A stretch of DNA of 64,000 nucleotides from Deltaproteobacteria bacterium (GTDB taxonomy: Bacteria; Myxococcota; Kuafuiibacteriia; Kuafuiibacteriales; Kuafuiibacteriaceae), in contig JACKEN010000001.1 of NCBI GenBank assembly GCA_020632995.1, forward strand, positions 496,001-560,000, given 5' to 3'. The notes beneath the pieces are model-generated. The model did no database searches and was not told the DNA's origin. It saw only the letters and a list, made by a program, of their open reading frames with translations. Both the position numbers and the translations under genes were made by a program. How positions within the stretch are numbered: the first letter of the stretch is position 1; the number at the start of each line of letters is the position of its first letter. Shown here in pieces: positions 28,569 through 36,212 of the stretch.

Positions 28569-29753
28569 GTGTCCGGGCGGAGCATCGGCCTGGGGTTGAT
28601 CCTCGTGGCGACCCTGGCGAGGTCGGCGGTGGCCGACGAGGCGGCGCGCGTAGCCCAGCTGGATGCGGCGCGGGCCGCGTTGAAGGCCCAGGATCTGGAC
28701 GCGGCGGTGCGGGCGTGCCGGGCCGCGGTCGAGGCGGCGGAGGAGCCCAAGTGGGGCGGTCCCCGGGGCGCCGAGGCGTGGGCGGTGTGCGCGGACGTCG
28801 AGCAGCGCGCCGAGCGGCCGGCGGGGGCGGTGAAGGCGCTGGCGCGGGCCGCGCGGTGGGCCCTGGACGCGCCCCGGCAGCGGCGGCGCTACCTGGCGGC
28901 CCGGGAGCGGGTGGCCAAGAAGGCGGGGCTCGTCGCCGACGCCAAGCGGGCGGGGGCAGGGCTCCGGCAGGACATCTTGCTGCAAGGAATCCTGCGCCGG
29001 CCCCGCACCAGCAAGGGCGCCGTGCCCGGGGTGATGAAGAAGCTGGACGAGGCGGCCAAGCTCTACCGGGAGGATCGCGACTGGCAGGCGGTGCGCCTGG
29101 TGGAGGGCGCACGGGCCCTGGTGCTCGCCCGCTCCGGCGACCCGGAGGGCGGCGCGCGCCGGGCCGAGCGCCTGATCGCGCGACCGGGGGCGCGCACGGT
29201 GTTGGAGGTCGGGCTGGAGGCCCTCTACTACGCCCGGCTCGAGGCCGAGGACGTGATGGGGGCGGCCCGGGCCGCGGTGCGGCTCAACGCCGCTCGGAGC
29301 GAGGACCTGCCCGAGGAGAAGCGCCGCTACGCGCGCGGCGCCGAGCTGACCCGGGCCTGCCGCGCCCTCGACGCGGCGGAGGGCCCGGGGCGCTGCACGC
29401 GCCTTCAGCTCGAGCTTGTGGGCTACGCCACCCTCATCGACTACTCGCGCGCACGCCCGAAGGCGGTCCTCGCCTCGGAGGACCTGGAGCGGGTCCACGC
29501 CGACGCCCTGCCGGTGCTCGAGCGCTGCGTGCTCGAGCGGGCTCGGCAGGACAAGGAGCGCTTCGCCGGCACCGACCTCAGCTTCGCGTGGGCCATCGAC
29601 GCGGGAGGGCGGCCGGTGGCGCCGGAGGTGCGCCCGCGGCGCTATGCCGACGACATGCAGCGCTGCGTCGACGAGGCGGTGCTGTGGATCCGCTACCCGC
29701 GGGTGCGGAGCCAGGAGCGCACCAACGTCAGCGTTCCGTATCACCTGGACTGA
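28569..29753 (+). CDS. Secreted protein with AgmX/PglI-type C-terminal domain
   Basis: GTG 28569 is preferred because GGGGAGG lies eight bases before it and it opens directly a signal peptide (SGRSIGLGLILVATLARSAVA). A helical TPR-like middle (AALKAQDLDAAVRACRAAVE) and a long Arg/Ala-rich helical part follow. The C-terminus (VLERCVLERARQDK, DLSFAWAIDAGGRPVAPEV, MQRCVDEAVLWIRYPRV) has the two-cysteine AgmX/PglI-type module also seen in the gene at 11558. The product is likely periplasmic and about 394 residues. The divergent cytochrome gene starts 173 bp away. Confidence 0.7.
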   Translation: MSGRSIGLGLILVATLARSAVADEAARVAQLDAARAALKAQDLDAAVRACRAAVEAAEEPKWGGPRGAEAWAVCADVEQRAERPAGAVKALARAARWALDAPRQRRRYLAARERVAKKAGLVADAKRAGAGLRQDILLQGILRRPRTSKGAVPGVMKKLDEAAKLYREDRDWQAVRLVEGARALVLARSGDPEGGARRAERLIARPGARTVLEVGLEALYYARLEAEDVMGAARAAVRLNAARSEDLPEEKRRYARGAELTRACRALDAAEGPGRCTRLQLELVGYATLIDYSRARPKAVLASEDLERVHADALPVLERCVLERARQDKERFAGTDLSFAWAIDAGGRPVAPEVRPRRYADDMQRCVDEAVLWIRYPRVRSQERTNVSVPYHLD

Positions 29754-29816
29754 GCGCCGAGTGCTACCCTTGCCTTGGAGCACGCCGCGCCGCGCGCTCC
29801 GTTCGGAGGTGGTCGC

Positions 29817-30428
29817 ATGGACAGGCTGATGATCGCGCCCCGCTGGGGCGGGCGCCCCGACGACGACTTCTACCCCTGGCTCACCGCGCAACTGGCCTTG
29901 CGGGTGCCGGAGGTCTCGGTGGAGGCGCTCTCCACCCCGGAGGGGCCGTGGCCGAGCCCCGAGGCCTGGGCCCGCCGCCTCGACGCGGTGCTCGGCGCGA
30001 TGCCCCCGGACGCGCTGGCCAACACCGTGCTCCTCGGCCACAGCGTGGGCAGCCACGCCCTCCTGCACGCCCTCACCCGGCTCCCGCCGGGGTGGGAGGC
30101 CGGGGCGCTCGTGATCGTGGGCGGGTGGTGGGACATCGATCGGGAGAACTGGGGTGACTTCGGGATCCCGTGGGCCCAGATCCAGGCCTGGCTCGACCTC
30201 AGCCTCGACGACGCGGCGGTGCGCGAGCACGCGCGGCGGGTGGTGGTGCTCCTGTCGGACGACGACCCGGTGCCGGCCTCACCCGCCGACGTGGCGGAGG
30301 AGGCGTTCCGGCGGCGGCTGGGAGCGGAGGTGCGGCGGGTGCAGGACCGCCTGCACTTCAACGCGAAACAGGAGCCGGCGGTGCTCGACGCGGTGGCGGG
30401 GCTGTTCGAGGTGACGCCGGCGCTCTAG
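29817..30428 (+). CDS. RBBP9/YdeN-type alpha/beta hydrolase
   Basis: The 203 residues match the small serine hydrolase family DUF1234/RBBP9: LMIAPRWGGRPDDDFYPWL at the start, the nucleophile elbow LLGHSVGSHALL (Ser in GHSVG), an Asp in LLSDDDPVP and the end His in RLHFNAKQEP. All three catalytic-triad residues are visible. The protein would hydrolyse a small ester or amide; the substrate is unknown. A ribosome site (GGAGG) stands eight bases before ATG 29817. It is convergent with proS across a repeat-rich spacer. Confidence 0.85.
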   Translation: MDRLMIAPRWGGRPDDDFYPWLTAQLALRVPEVSVEALSTPEGPWPSPEAWARRLDAVLGAMPPDALANTVLLGHSVGSHALLHALTRLPPGWEAGALVIVGGWWDIDRENWGDFGIPWAQIQAWLDLSLDDAAVREHARRVVVLLSDDDPVPASPADVAEEAFRRRLGAEVRRVQDRLHFNAKQEPAVLDAVAGLFEVTPAL

Positions 30429-30526
30429 CCGGCCGAGCCGGCGTCTGCCAGCCGGCTTCGCGCCTGCCCACCGCGCGGGCTGCGGCCTGCCTGAAGCCTG
30501 AACGCTGGATCCTGCGGCCTGAGATC

Positions 30527-30586
30527 TGTCTCTGAAGCCTGACGCCGCGCTTCGTGCAGCGCCGCCGGCTTCAGGCATCAGAGACA
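30527..30586. repeat. Long hairpin built from a degenerate repeat
   Basis: TGTCTCTGAAGCCTGA (30527-30542) and TCAGGCATCAGAGACA (30571-30586) form a 16-base stem with one mismatch around a 28-base loop, which itself contains GCGCT/AGCGC. Variants of CTGAAGCCTGA and CTTCAGGC recur through 30480-30620. It lies between two convergent genes and could act as a bidirectional terminator despite the lack of a T-run. It may also be a mobile palindromic repeat. Confidence 0.6.
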
Positions 30587-30598
30587 GGCTTCAGCGCT

Positions 30599-30656
30599 CA
30601 GGCTTCAGGTTCCGGGACTCAGGTTCCGGGGCTCAGGTTCCGGGGCTCGGGCTCCG
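30599..30656. repeat. Short tandem repeat, about 14 bp unit
   Basis: CTCAGGTTCCGGGG-like units stand in tandem three to four times (with single-base variants) immediately after the hairpin, ending eight bases before the proS stop. The array looks like slippage-prone DNA and its copy number could vary between strains. Confidence 0.65.
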
Positions 30657-30661
30657 GCGCT

Positions 30662-32128
30662 CTAGTACGCCTTGGCCCAGATGACCCGCTGGGCCGACGG
30701 CTTGCCCGTGACCACGCACTCGCCGGGCTCGGCCTCGAAGCCCTGGCCCTCCATCGGGATGCACCGGATGGTGGCGCCGGTCTCGGCCTTCACCTTCGCC
30801 TCGGTCTCCTTGGTGCCGTCCCAGTGGGCGAAGACGAACTTGCCCTCGTCGGCGTCGAAGAGGCCCTTGAAGTCGTCCCAGGTGTCGAGGCGCACGGTGT
30901 TGGCCTCGCGCCGGGCGAGGGCGGCGCTGAAGAGCTCCCGCTGCATCGCGGCGAGCTCGTCCTTCGCCAGCTGCACCAGGCCGTCGAGCGAGACCGAGCG
31001 CTTCTCGGCCTGGTCGCGCCGCTTGAACTCCGCGGTGCGGTTCGCGATGTCGCGCGGACCGACGCCGAAGCGGAGCGGCACCCCGAGGCGCTCGTAGTGG
31101 TAGAACTTGGGCCCGGGCTGGCCCTCCTTGTCGTCGAAGACCGCGGCCACGCCCTCGGCCTGCAAGGTGGCCTGCAGCTTCTTGCCCTCCTCGCGCACCT
31201 GCTCGTTCTCGGCCTCGTTCTTGCGGAAGAAGGGCACGATCACCGCCTGGATCGGCGCGAGCTTGGGCGGGATGACGAGGCCGTTGTCGTCGGAGTGCGA
31301 CATCACGAGGCCGCCCACGAGCCGGGTGGAGACGCCCCAGCTGGTCTGCCACACGTAGTCGAGCTGGCCCTCCTTGCTCTGGAACTTCACGTCGAAGGCC
31401 TTACCGAAGTTCTGGCCGAGGTCGTGCGAGGTGCCGGACTGCAGGGCCTTGCCGTCCTGCATCATCGCCTCGATGGTGTAGCTGGCGAGGGCGCCCGCGA
31501 ACTTCTCGGTCTCGGACTTGCGGCCCCGGATCACCGGCATCGCCATGAAGTCCTGGGCGAAGTCGGCGTAGACGTTCAGCATCTGGATCACGCGCTCCAC
31601 CGCCTCCTCGTGGGTGCTGTGGGCGGTGTGGCCCTCCTGCCAGAGGAACTCGCCGGTGCGCAGGAACATGCGGGTGCGCTTCTCCCATCGCATGACGTTC
31701 GCCCACTGGTTGATGAGCATGGGCAGGTCGCGGTGCGACTGGATCCACTGAGCGAAGAAGTGGCCGATGATCGTCTCGGAGGTGGGCCGGATGACGTACG
31801 GCTCCTCGAGCTGCTCGCCGCCCGCGATGGTCACCACCGCCAGCTCGGGCGAGAAGCCCTCGACGTGCTCGGCCTCGCGCTTGATGAACGACTCGGGGAT
31901 CAGGAGCGGGAAGTAGGCGTTCTGCACCCCGGTCGCCTTGAAGCGATCATCGAGCTCGCGCTGGATCTTCTCCCAGATCGCGTAGCCGTGGGGCTTGATC
32001 ACCATGCAGCCCTTCACGATGCCCGCCACCTCGGCCAGCTGACCCTCGCGGATCACGTCCTGGTACCAGTCCGGGTAGCTCTCGGCTCGGGGGGTGATGC
32101 GCGACAGATCCTTGTCCTGCTTGGCCAT
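30662..32128 (-). CDS. proS: Prolyl-tRNA synthetase, archaeal/eukaryal-like (type 3)
   Basis: The 488-residue protein joins proline to tRNA-Pro. It starts with the class II catalytic core (SRITPRAESYPDWYQDVIREG, motif 2 region FLRTGEFLWQEGHTAH, motif 3 region GLVMSHSDDNGLVIPPKLAP) and ends with an anticodon-binding domain and a C-terminal tail finishing in WAKAY. The absence of the bacterial-type insertion domain and this short ending define the archaeal/eukaryal-like form, found in several bacterial phyla. Apparently intact. It is the last minus-strand gene before the tRNA pair. Confidence 0.95.
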   Translation of the reverse strand: MAKQDKDLSRITPRAESYPDWYQDVIREGQLAEVAGIVKGCMVIKPHGYAIWEKIQRELDDRFKATGVQNAYFPLLIPESFIKREAEHVEGFSPELAVVTIAGGEQLEEPYVIRPTSETIIGHFFAQWIQSHRDLPMLINQWANVMRWEKRTRMFLRTGEFLWQEGHTAHSTHEEAVERVIQMLNVYADFAQDFMAMPVIRGRKSETEKFAGALASYTIEAMMQDGKALQSGTSHDLGQNFGKAFDVKFQSKEGQLDYVWQTSWGVSTRLVGGLVMSHSDDNGLVIPPKLAPIQAVIVPFFRKNEAENEQVREEGKKLQATLQAEGVAAVFDDKEGQPGPKFYHYERLGVPLRFGVGPRDIANRTAEFKRRDQAEKRSVSLDGLVQLAKDELAAMQRELFSAALARREANTVRLDTWDDFKGLFDADEGKFVFAHWDGTKETEAKVKAETGATIRCIPMEGQGFEAEPGECVVTGKPSAQRVIWAKAY

Positions 32129-32178
32129 GTCGGGGCGGTGCGTAGCGCGGACGATCCACTTACGGCAAGCGCGAGCGC

Positions 32179-32625
32179 TCAGAGCCAGCGTCGCACCGAC
32201 CGGACGTAGGCGGCCCAGGCCTCGGGGAACGCCGCGGCGAGCTCAGCCTCCTCGGGGCGCGCCACGAAGCGGTCCACCCCGAGCGCCAGCACCGGGATCA
32301 CCGCCACCAGGGCCCACTCCGCCGCCCACACCGCCGCCGCGCCGAGGATCAGGAACATGCCGAGGTACATCGGGTGCCGCGAGAAGCGGAACGGGCCGCT
32401 CACCACGGGTCCGGTGCCGTCGAAGCGCAGGAGCGCGAGGACGCTCCACACCGAGAGGATCACCCCGAGCGCGCCCAGCGCGGCGCCCACCGCGACCGTG
32501 GTCTCGGACGGCGCTCCAGCCGGGATCACCTTCGTCAGGCGCAGGGCGGCCACGGGTGCGAGGACGGCCCCGAAGACCACCCATGGAGGGATTCGGCGTG
32601 GCGCGGCCACGTCTTTTTGTACCAT
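32179..32625 (-). CDS. Isoprenylcysteine carboxyl methyltransferase-like membrane protein
   Basis: About 148 residues with three to four membrane helices (VVFGAVLAPVAALRL, ALGALGVILSVWSVLALL, MFLILGAAAVWAAEW). The family marks of ICMT/PEMT-type enzymes are present: SGPFRFSRHPMYLGMFL before a helix, and RPEEAELAAAFPEAWAAYVRSV at the end. Such proteins transfer methyl groups from SAM to a lipid or prenylated substrate at the membrane; in bacteria the substrate is usually unknown. GTG at 32646 would add seven residues. Upstream of proS by about 50 bp on the same strand. Confidence 0.75.
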   Translation of the reverse strand: MVQKDVAAPRRIPPWVVFGAVLAPVAALRLTKVIPAGAPSETTVAVGAALGALGVILSVWSVLALLRFDGTGPVVSGPFRFSRHPMYLGMFLILGAAAVWAAEWALVAVIPVLALGVDRFVARPEEAELAAAFPEAWAAYVRSVRRWL

Positions 32626-32674
32626 TCGCGGTGGACGAGGGGGCACGGACCGTGTAGGACCACTCCCCGCGTCG

Positions 32675-32747
32675 GTGACTGTAGCTCAGTCGGTAGAGCG
32701 ACGGACTGTGGCTCCGTAGGTCGCGGGTTCAAGCCCCGTCAGTCACC
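32675..32747 (+). tRNA. tRNA-His (anticodon GTG)
   Basis: Acceptor GTGACTG (32675-32681) pairs with CAGTCAC (32740-32746), discriminator C at 32747 and G at 32674 can serve as G-1, a special feature of tRNA-His. The D arm (GCTC/GAGC), an anticodon stem with loop CTGTGGC and a T arm (GCGGG/CCCGT, TTCAAGC loop) all fold. CCA is not encoded. Confidence 0.95.
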
Positions 32748-32822
32748 CTGAAAAAACTGCTTGATCAGTGGGCAGAGAGTCGATAGACATCGCTCACTTT
32801 TCGGCAGATGAAGCCACTCTGT

Positions 32823-32895
32823 GGGAGTATAGCTCAATTGGTAGAGCAATGGACTCTTAATCCATAGGTTGGGGGTTCGATTCCCTCTACTCTCA
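32823..32895 (+). tRNA. tRNA-Lys (anticodon CTT)
   Basis: Acceptor GGGAGTA (32823-32829) pairs with TACTCTC (32888-32894), discriminator A at 32895. D arm GCTC/GAGC, anticodon arm ATGGA/TCCAT with loop CTCTTAA, T arm GGGGG/CCCTC with loop TTCGATT. CCA is not encoded. It lies 75 bp after tRNA-His on the same strand, and a terminator follows, so both are probably one transcript. Confidence 0.95.
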
Positions 32896-32904
32896 CAACT
32901 CGAG

Positions 32905-32945
32905 ACCCCCGGAATCCAAGCGGTTCCGGGGGTTTCGTCTTTTTG
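32905..32945 (+). terminator. Intrinsic terminator after the tRNA pair
   Basis: CCCCCGGAA (32906-32914) and TTCCGGGGG (32924-32932) form a perfect nine-base stem with a nine-base loop, followed by TTTCGTCTTTTT. It ends four bases before the HDAC gene start, so that gene must have its own promoter, or depend on read-through. Confidence 0.9.
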
Positions 32946-32948
32946 GCC

Positions 32949-33875
32949 ATGCACGTCTACTCCGACCCGAGGATGCTGGCGCACGACCCGGGGCCCGAGC
33001 ACCCCGAGGGGCCGTGGCGCCTCGCCGCGGTGCGCGGCGCCCTCGCGGGCGTGGCCGGGCTGACGCTGCAGGACCACCTGCGCTTCGCCACCCGGGACGA
33101 GCTCCTCACCGTCCACACCCCGGCCTACGTGGACCACGTACTCGCGCTCAGGGGCCGGGCTGGGGCGCTCGATCACGAGACCCCGCTGTCCGAGCAGAGC
33201 GTGGACGCCGCGCTCCTCGCCGCCGCGGCGGGGATCGACCTCGCGACGGATCTGGTGCTCGGCCGCACCCGGCGGGGCCTCGCGCTGGTGCGTCCGCCCG
33301 GGCACCACGCCTCGGCCGACCACGGCTGCGGCTACTGCGTGTTCAACAACGTGGCCCTCGCCGCGCAGGCCAGCTTGCGGCTTGGCCTCACCCGGGTGGC
33401 GATCCTCGACTGGGACGTGCACCACGGCAACGGCAGCGAGGACATCTTCGCGGAGCGCGACGACGTGCTGGTGGTGTCGATGCACCAGTCCCAGCTCTTC
33501 CCCGAGGGGCGGGGTCGGGCCGCGGATCGCGGGGTGGGCGCGGGCCTCGGCTACACCCTGAACGTGCCGATGCCCCCCGGGAGCGACGGCATGGCCTACC
33601 TGGGCGCCTTCGATGGCGAGGTCGCGCCCGCGGTGCGGGCCTTCGCGCCGGAGCTGGTGTTGATCTCGTGCGGGTTCGACGCCCACCGCCTCGACGCGAT
33701 GTCCGAGGTGGCCCTCACCGAGGAGGACTTCGGCGCGCTCACCGCGAGGGCGGTCGCGTTGGCCGAAGAGAGCGCATGCGGGCGGGTGGGGATGTTCCTC
33801 GAGGGTGGCTACGCGGTGGAGGCCCTCGGCCCCTCGGTGCAGGCCTGCCTGCGAGCGCTGGCGGGTGAGGGCTAG
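32949..33875 (+). CDS. Histone deacetylase family (class II-like) amidohydrolase
   Basis: The 308-residue zinc hydrolase removes acetyl groups from an amide, such as acetyl-lysine or acetylpolyamine. Signatures are RPPGHHASADHGCGYCVFNN with the His pair, VAILDWDVHHGNGSED and VLISCGFDAHRLDAM, which together give the zinc ligands (Asp, His, Asp) and catalytic His, and EGGYAVEALG with the Gly-Gly-Tyr transition-state residue. Length and motifs fit bacterial acetoin-utilisation/HDAC-like proteins. The ATG lies right behind the tRNA terminator. The next gene starts two bases after its stop. Confidence 0.9.
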   Translation: MHVYSDPRMLAHDPGPEHPEGPWRLAAVRGALAGVAGLTLQDHLRFATRDELLTVHTPAYVDHVLALRGRAGALDHETPLSEQSVDAALLAAAAGIDLATDLVLGRTRRGLALVRPPGHHASADHGCGYCVFNNVALAAQASLRLGLTRVAILDWDVHHGNGSEDIFAERDDVLVVSMHQSQLFPEGRGRAADRGVGAGLGYTLNVPMPPGSDGMAYLGAFDGEVAPAVRAFAPELVLISCGFDAHRLDAMSEVALTEEDFGALTARAVALAEESACGRVGMFLEGGYAVEALGPSVQACLRALAGEG

Positions 33876-33877
33876 GT

Positions 33878-34540
33878 ATGGCGGCCGTCGGCAGCGACGA
33901 CGAGGTCCTGGCGTGGGTGGCGGCTCGGCAGGCGGGCTTGCTCGCCATGACCCTCGGCGAGGGCGCGGTGGCCGCGTGCGCGCCACGAGTGGTGAGCGGG
34001 CCTCGGCCGATCGCAGGTTGGACTGCGGATCCGGAGTGGCGGGCCCAGCGGGCCGCGGTGCTCCTCGCCGACTGGGCCTCTTACCCCGCCCCGGTGGATC
34101 AGGTCTCCCTCGCGCGCCTGACCCGGGTGCTGGACGCCTTCCCGCAAGGCTTTCGGACGTGGTGGTTGGACCACCCGGAGCTGGGTCCGGTGCCGGTCGG
34201 CTACTCCGGCTGGTACCCGATCGCCCCCGAGCTCTTCGAGCGCCTCCGCCTGAGCCCCGAGAGCATCACCGACCGCGGCGAGGTCCTGCCGCTGGGCGAA
34301 GCATCGGACGAGCGGGCCTTGTACCTGTTCAACTACAGCGTGATCCCTCAGCTCCGGGGCGGCCCGGTGGCGGGGGAGCTCCTGCGCGCCCTCGCCAACG
34401 ACGTGGCCATGGCTCCCCACGCGGGCCTCTGCGCGATCACGGTCTCCGAGGACGGGGCGCGGGTGGCCCGCCGCTTCGGCATGACCCGCAAGGGCGCTTG
34501 CGTGGTGGACGGGGTGGAGGAGCAGGTCTACTGCACCTGA
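33878..34540 (+). CDS. GNAT-like acetyltransferase-related protein
   Basis: A 220-residue soluble protein. The middle (GPVPVGYSGWYPIAPELFERL) and end (DERALYLFNYSVIPQLRGGPVAGELLRAL, then CAITVSEDGARVARRFGMTRKG) resemble the strand-helix-strand of GNAT acetyltransferases, with RGGPVAGELL in place of the acetyl-CoA loop R/QxxGxG/A. Since the upstream gene encodes a deacetylase, the pair could control the acetylation of a shared target, an inference from order only. Starts two bases after the HDAC stop; ends directly against the stop of epmA on the other strand. Confidence 0.6.
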   Translation: MAAVGSDDEVLAWVAARQAGLLAMTLGEGAVAACAPRVVSGPRPIAGWTADPEWRAQRAAVLLADWASYPAPVDQVSLARLTRVLDAFPQGFRTWWLDHPELGPVPVGYSGWYPIAPELFERLRLSPESITDRGEVLPLGEASDERALYLFNYSVIPQLRGGPVAGELLRALANDVAMAPHAGLCAITVSEDGARVARRFGMTRKGACVVDGVEEQVYCT

Positions 34541-35752
34541 TCAGAGCTCGTCCCAGGCGAAGGGCAGCACCTGCCGGATGCTGTCGGCCCCGGTGAGGAT
34601 CATGATCAGGCGGTCCACCCCTAGGGCCATCCCAGCCCCGGGGGGCAGGCCCTCGGCCAGGGCCCGCACGTAGGCGTGATCCACCGGCACCGGCGTCTTC
34701 CCGCTCGCCCGCCGCCGGGTGAGCTCGCGGGCGAAGAGGGCGTCTTGCACCTGGGCGTCACGCAGGAACGGGAACCCGTCCGCGACCTCGAGGCCGGCGA
34801 TGAACAGCTCGCTCCGCACCGCGAGCTCCGGCTTGCCCGGCACCATCTCGGCCGACGAGGTCATGAAGGCCGGCCAGGCGTGGATGAACACCGGGACGTC
34901 GCGCCCGAGGTGGGGGGTCAGGAGGTCCAACAGGTACGACAGCGCCCAGGCCCGGTCGCCGCGGAAGCCGTCCGGGAGCTCGACCCCCGCCGCGTCCGCG
35001 CCGCGCAAGATCTCTTGCAGCTCGTAGGCCTCCGACACCTCGATCCCGAGGTGCCGGGCCAGGGCCTCCTGCAGGGTGAGGCGGGCCCACGGCACGCCGC
35101 GGAGGGTCACGGTGTGCCCGCGCCAGGTGGCGGTGGTGGCCTCGGGCCCCGCCACCGCCACCAGCGCCGCCCCCACGAAGCGCTCCACGTCGGCCTCGAT
35201 CGCGGCGAGGTCCTCCCACGCGCGGGCCCACTCGAGCATCGTGAACTCGGGGTTGTGGCGCTCGCTCGGCTGCTCCCGTCGGAAGTTCTGGGTGAGGGAG
35301 TAGAGCCGCTCCAGGCCGCCCACCACCAGGCGCTTGAGCTGGTACTCGGTGCTCGTGACCAGCGCCTCGCCCCCCTCGGTGAGGAACGAGTCCATGTGCT
35401 CGTCGGGGCACGCGCCCCGGGTCACGAGCGGAGAGGGCACCTCCACGAAGCCCTCGCGGTCGAGGTAGCCCCGCAGGGCCCGGCGCACCTGGTGCCCGGC
35501 CGCCAGCAGCTCGAGGCGGGCGGGGCCCTCGGCGTCGTCCCACCAGCGCAAGGCGTCCTGCAGCGGGACCCGCGGCTCGAACACCACCTCGAGCCGGAGG
35601 AGGGCGTCGCCCTCGGCCGCCGCCTCGACCAGCGCACCCACCGGCGGCGCGGCCTGGCCGGGGAGCCGCCACGCCCGGCGGCGCCCACCAGCACCGAGCA
35701 CCACCCCGTCCGAGGTGGCCTGGAGCACCCGGCCCCGCACCCGCTCGCTCAT
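34541..35752 (-). CDS. epmA: EpmA-like elongation factor P lysyltransferase (GenX/PoxA) with N-terminal extension
   Basis: The class II core is that of lysyl-tRNA synthetase without the tRNA-binding domain: motif 2 LYSLTQNFRREQPSERHNPEFTML (split: RREQPSERHNPEFTMLEWAR) and motif 3 GAGMALGVDRLIMILTGADS. This matches EpmA, which attaches beta-lysine or lysine to EF-P. The protein is longer than usual EpmA (about 325 residues): it has about 75 extra N-terminal residues with strand pattern VRGRVLQATSDGVVLGAG, similar to a small OB barrel. It starts at ATG 35752, one base before the stop of the HD gene upstream. Confidence 0.82.
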   Translation of the reverse strand: MSERVRGRVLQATSDGVVLGAGGRRRAWRLPGQAAPPVGALVEAAAEGDALLRLEVVFEPRVPLQDALRWWDDAEGPARLELLAAGHQVRRALRGYLDREGFVEVPSPLVTRGACPDEHMDSFLTEGGEALVTSTEYQLKRLVVGGLERLYSLTQNFRREQPSERHNPEFTMLEWARAWEDLAAIEADVERFVGAALVAVAGPEATTATWRGHTVTLRGVPWARLTLQEALARHLGIEVSEAYELQEILRGADAAGVELPDGFRGDRAWALSYLLDLLTPHLGRDVPVFIHAWPAFMTSSAEMVPGKPELAVRSELFIAGLEVADGFPFLRDAQVQDALFARELTRRRASGKTPVPVDHAYVRALAEGLPPGAGMALGVDRLIMILTGADSIRQVLPFAWDEL

Positions 35753-35753
35753 G

Positions 35754-36212
35754 CTACTCGCCGAGGGCGGCCAGGGCGGCCTGCAGCTGGGGGAGCACGC
35801 CCTGGTACTTGAGGAGGCGCTGGTGGTCCTTCTCGGTGGGGTTGGGGATGCGCCCGAGGTCCATGTTGTCGCTCATGTCCGCGATCTTCACCCGCAGCGC
35901 CACCGGGTTGGCCTTCACCCGCGCGAGGTAGCCCTCGTAGGGCTCGCCCGCCCGCTTGGTGATGGCGTCGACCGCATCGACCACGTCACCGGGGAAGCCG
36001 TGGCGGATCAGATCCTCGAGCGTCAGCTCCGAGTCCTCCACCGCGTCGTGGAGCACCGCCACCATCTTCTCGGCGTCGGTCTGCATCTGGGCCATGACCC
36101 GGAGCGGGTGGTCGAGGTAGGGCGCGCCGGCCTTGTCCACCTGCTCGTGGTGGGCCTCGCGCGCAAGATCGATGGCCTTGGCCAACAGGGGCGTCGTCAC
36201 CGCCAGGCTCAC
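35754..36212 (-). CDS. HD-domain phosphohydrolase, small alarmone hydrolase-like
   Basis: The 152-residue protein from GTG 36212 contains AREAHHEQVDKAGAPYLDHPLRVM and VLHDAVEDSELTLEDLI, the H...HD...ED pattern of RelA/SpoT and MESH1-type (p)ppGpp hydrolases. No synthetase or regulatory domain follows, so it would be a small alarmone hydrolase; other nucleotide substrates are possible. The start overlaps the stop of the caspase-like gene by four bases (GTGA), so it belongs to that operon. Confidence 0.8.
   Translation of the reverse strand: MSLAVTTPLLAKAIDLAREAHHEQVDKAGAPYLDHPLRVMAQMQTDAEKMVAVLHDAVEDSELTLEDLIRHGFPGDVVDAVDAITKRAGEPYEGYLARVKANPVALRVKIADMSDNMDLGRIPNPTEKDHQRLLKYQGVLPQLQAALAALGE

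Noticed and set aside
32675..32895. Integrated element using the tRNA genes as attachment site
   Set aside because: No integrase gene or repeated tRNA 3' end is found nearby.
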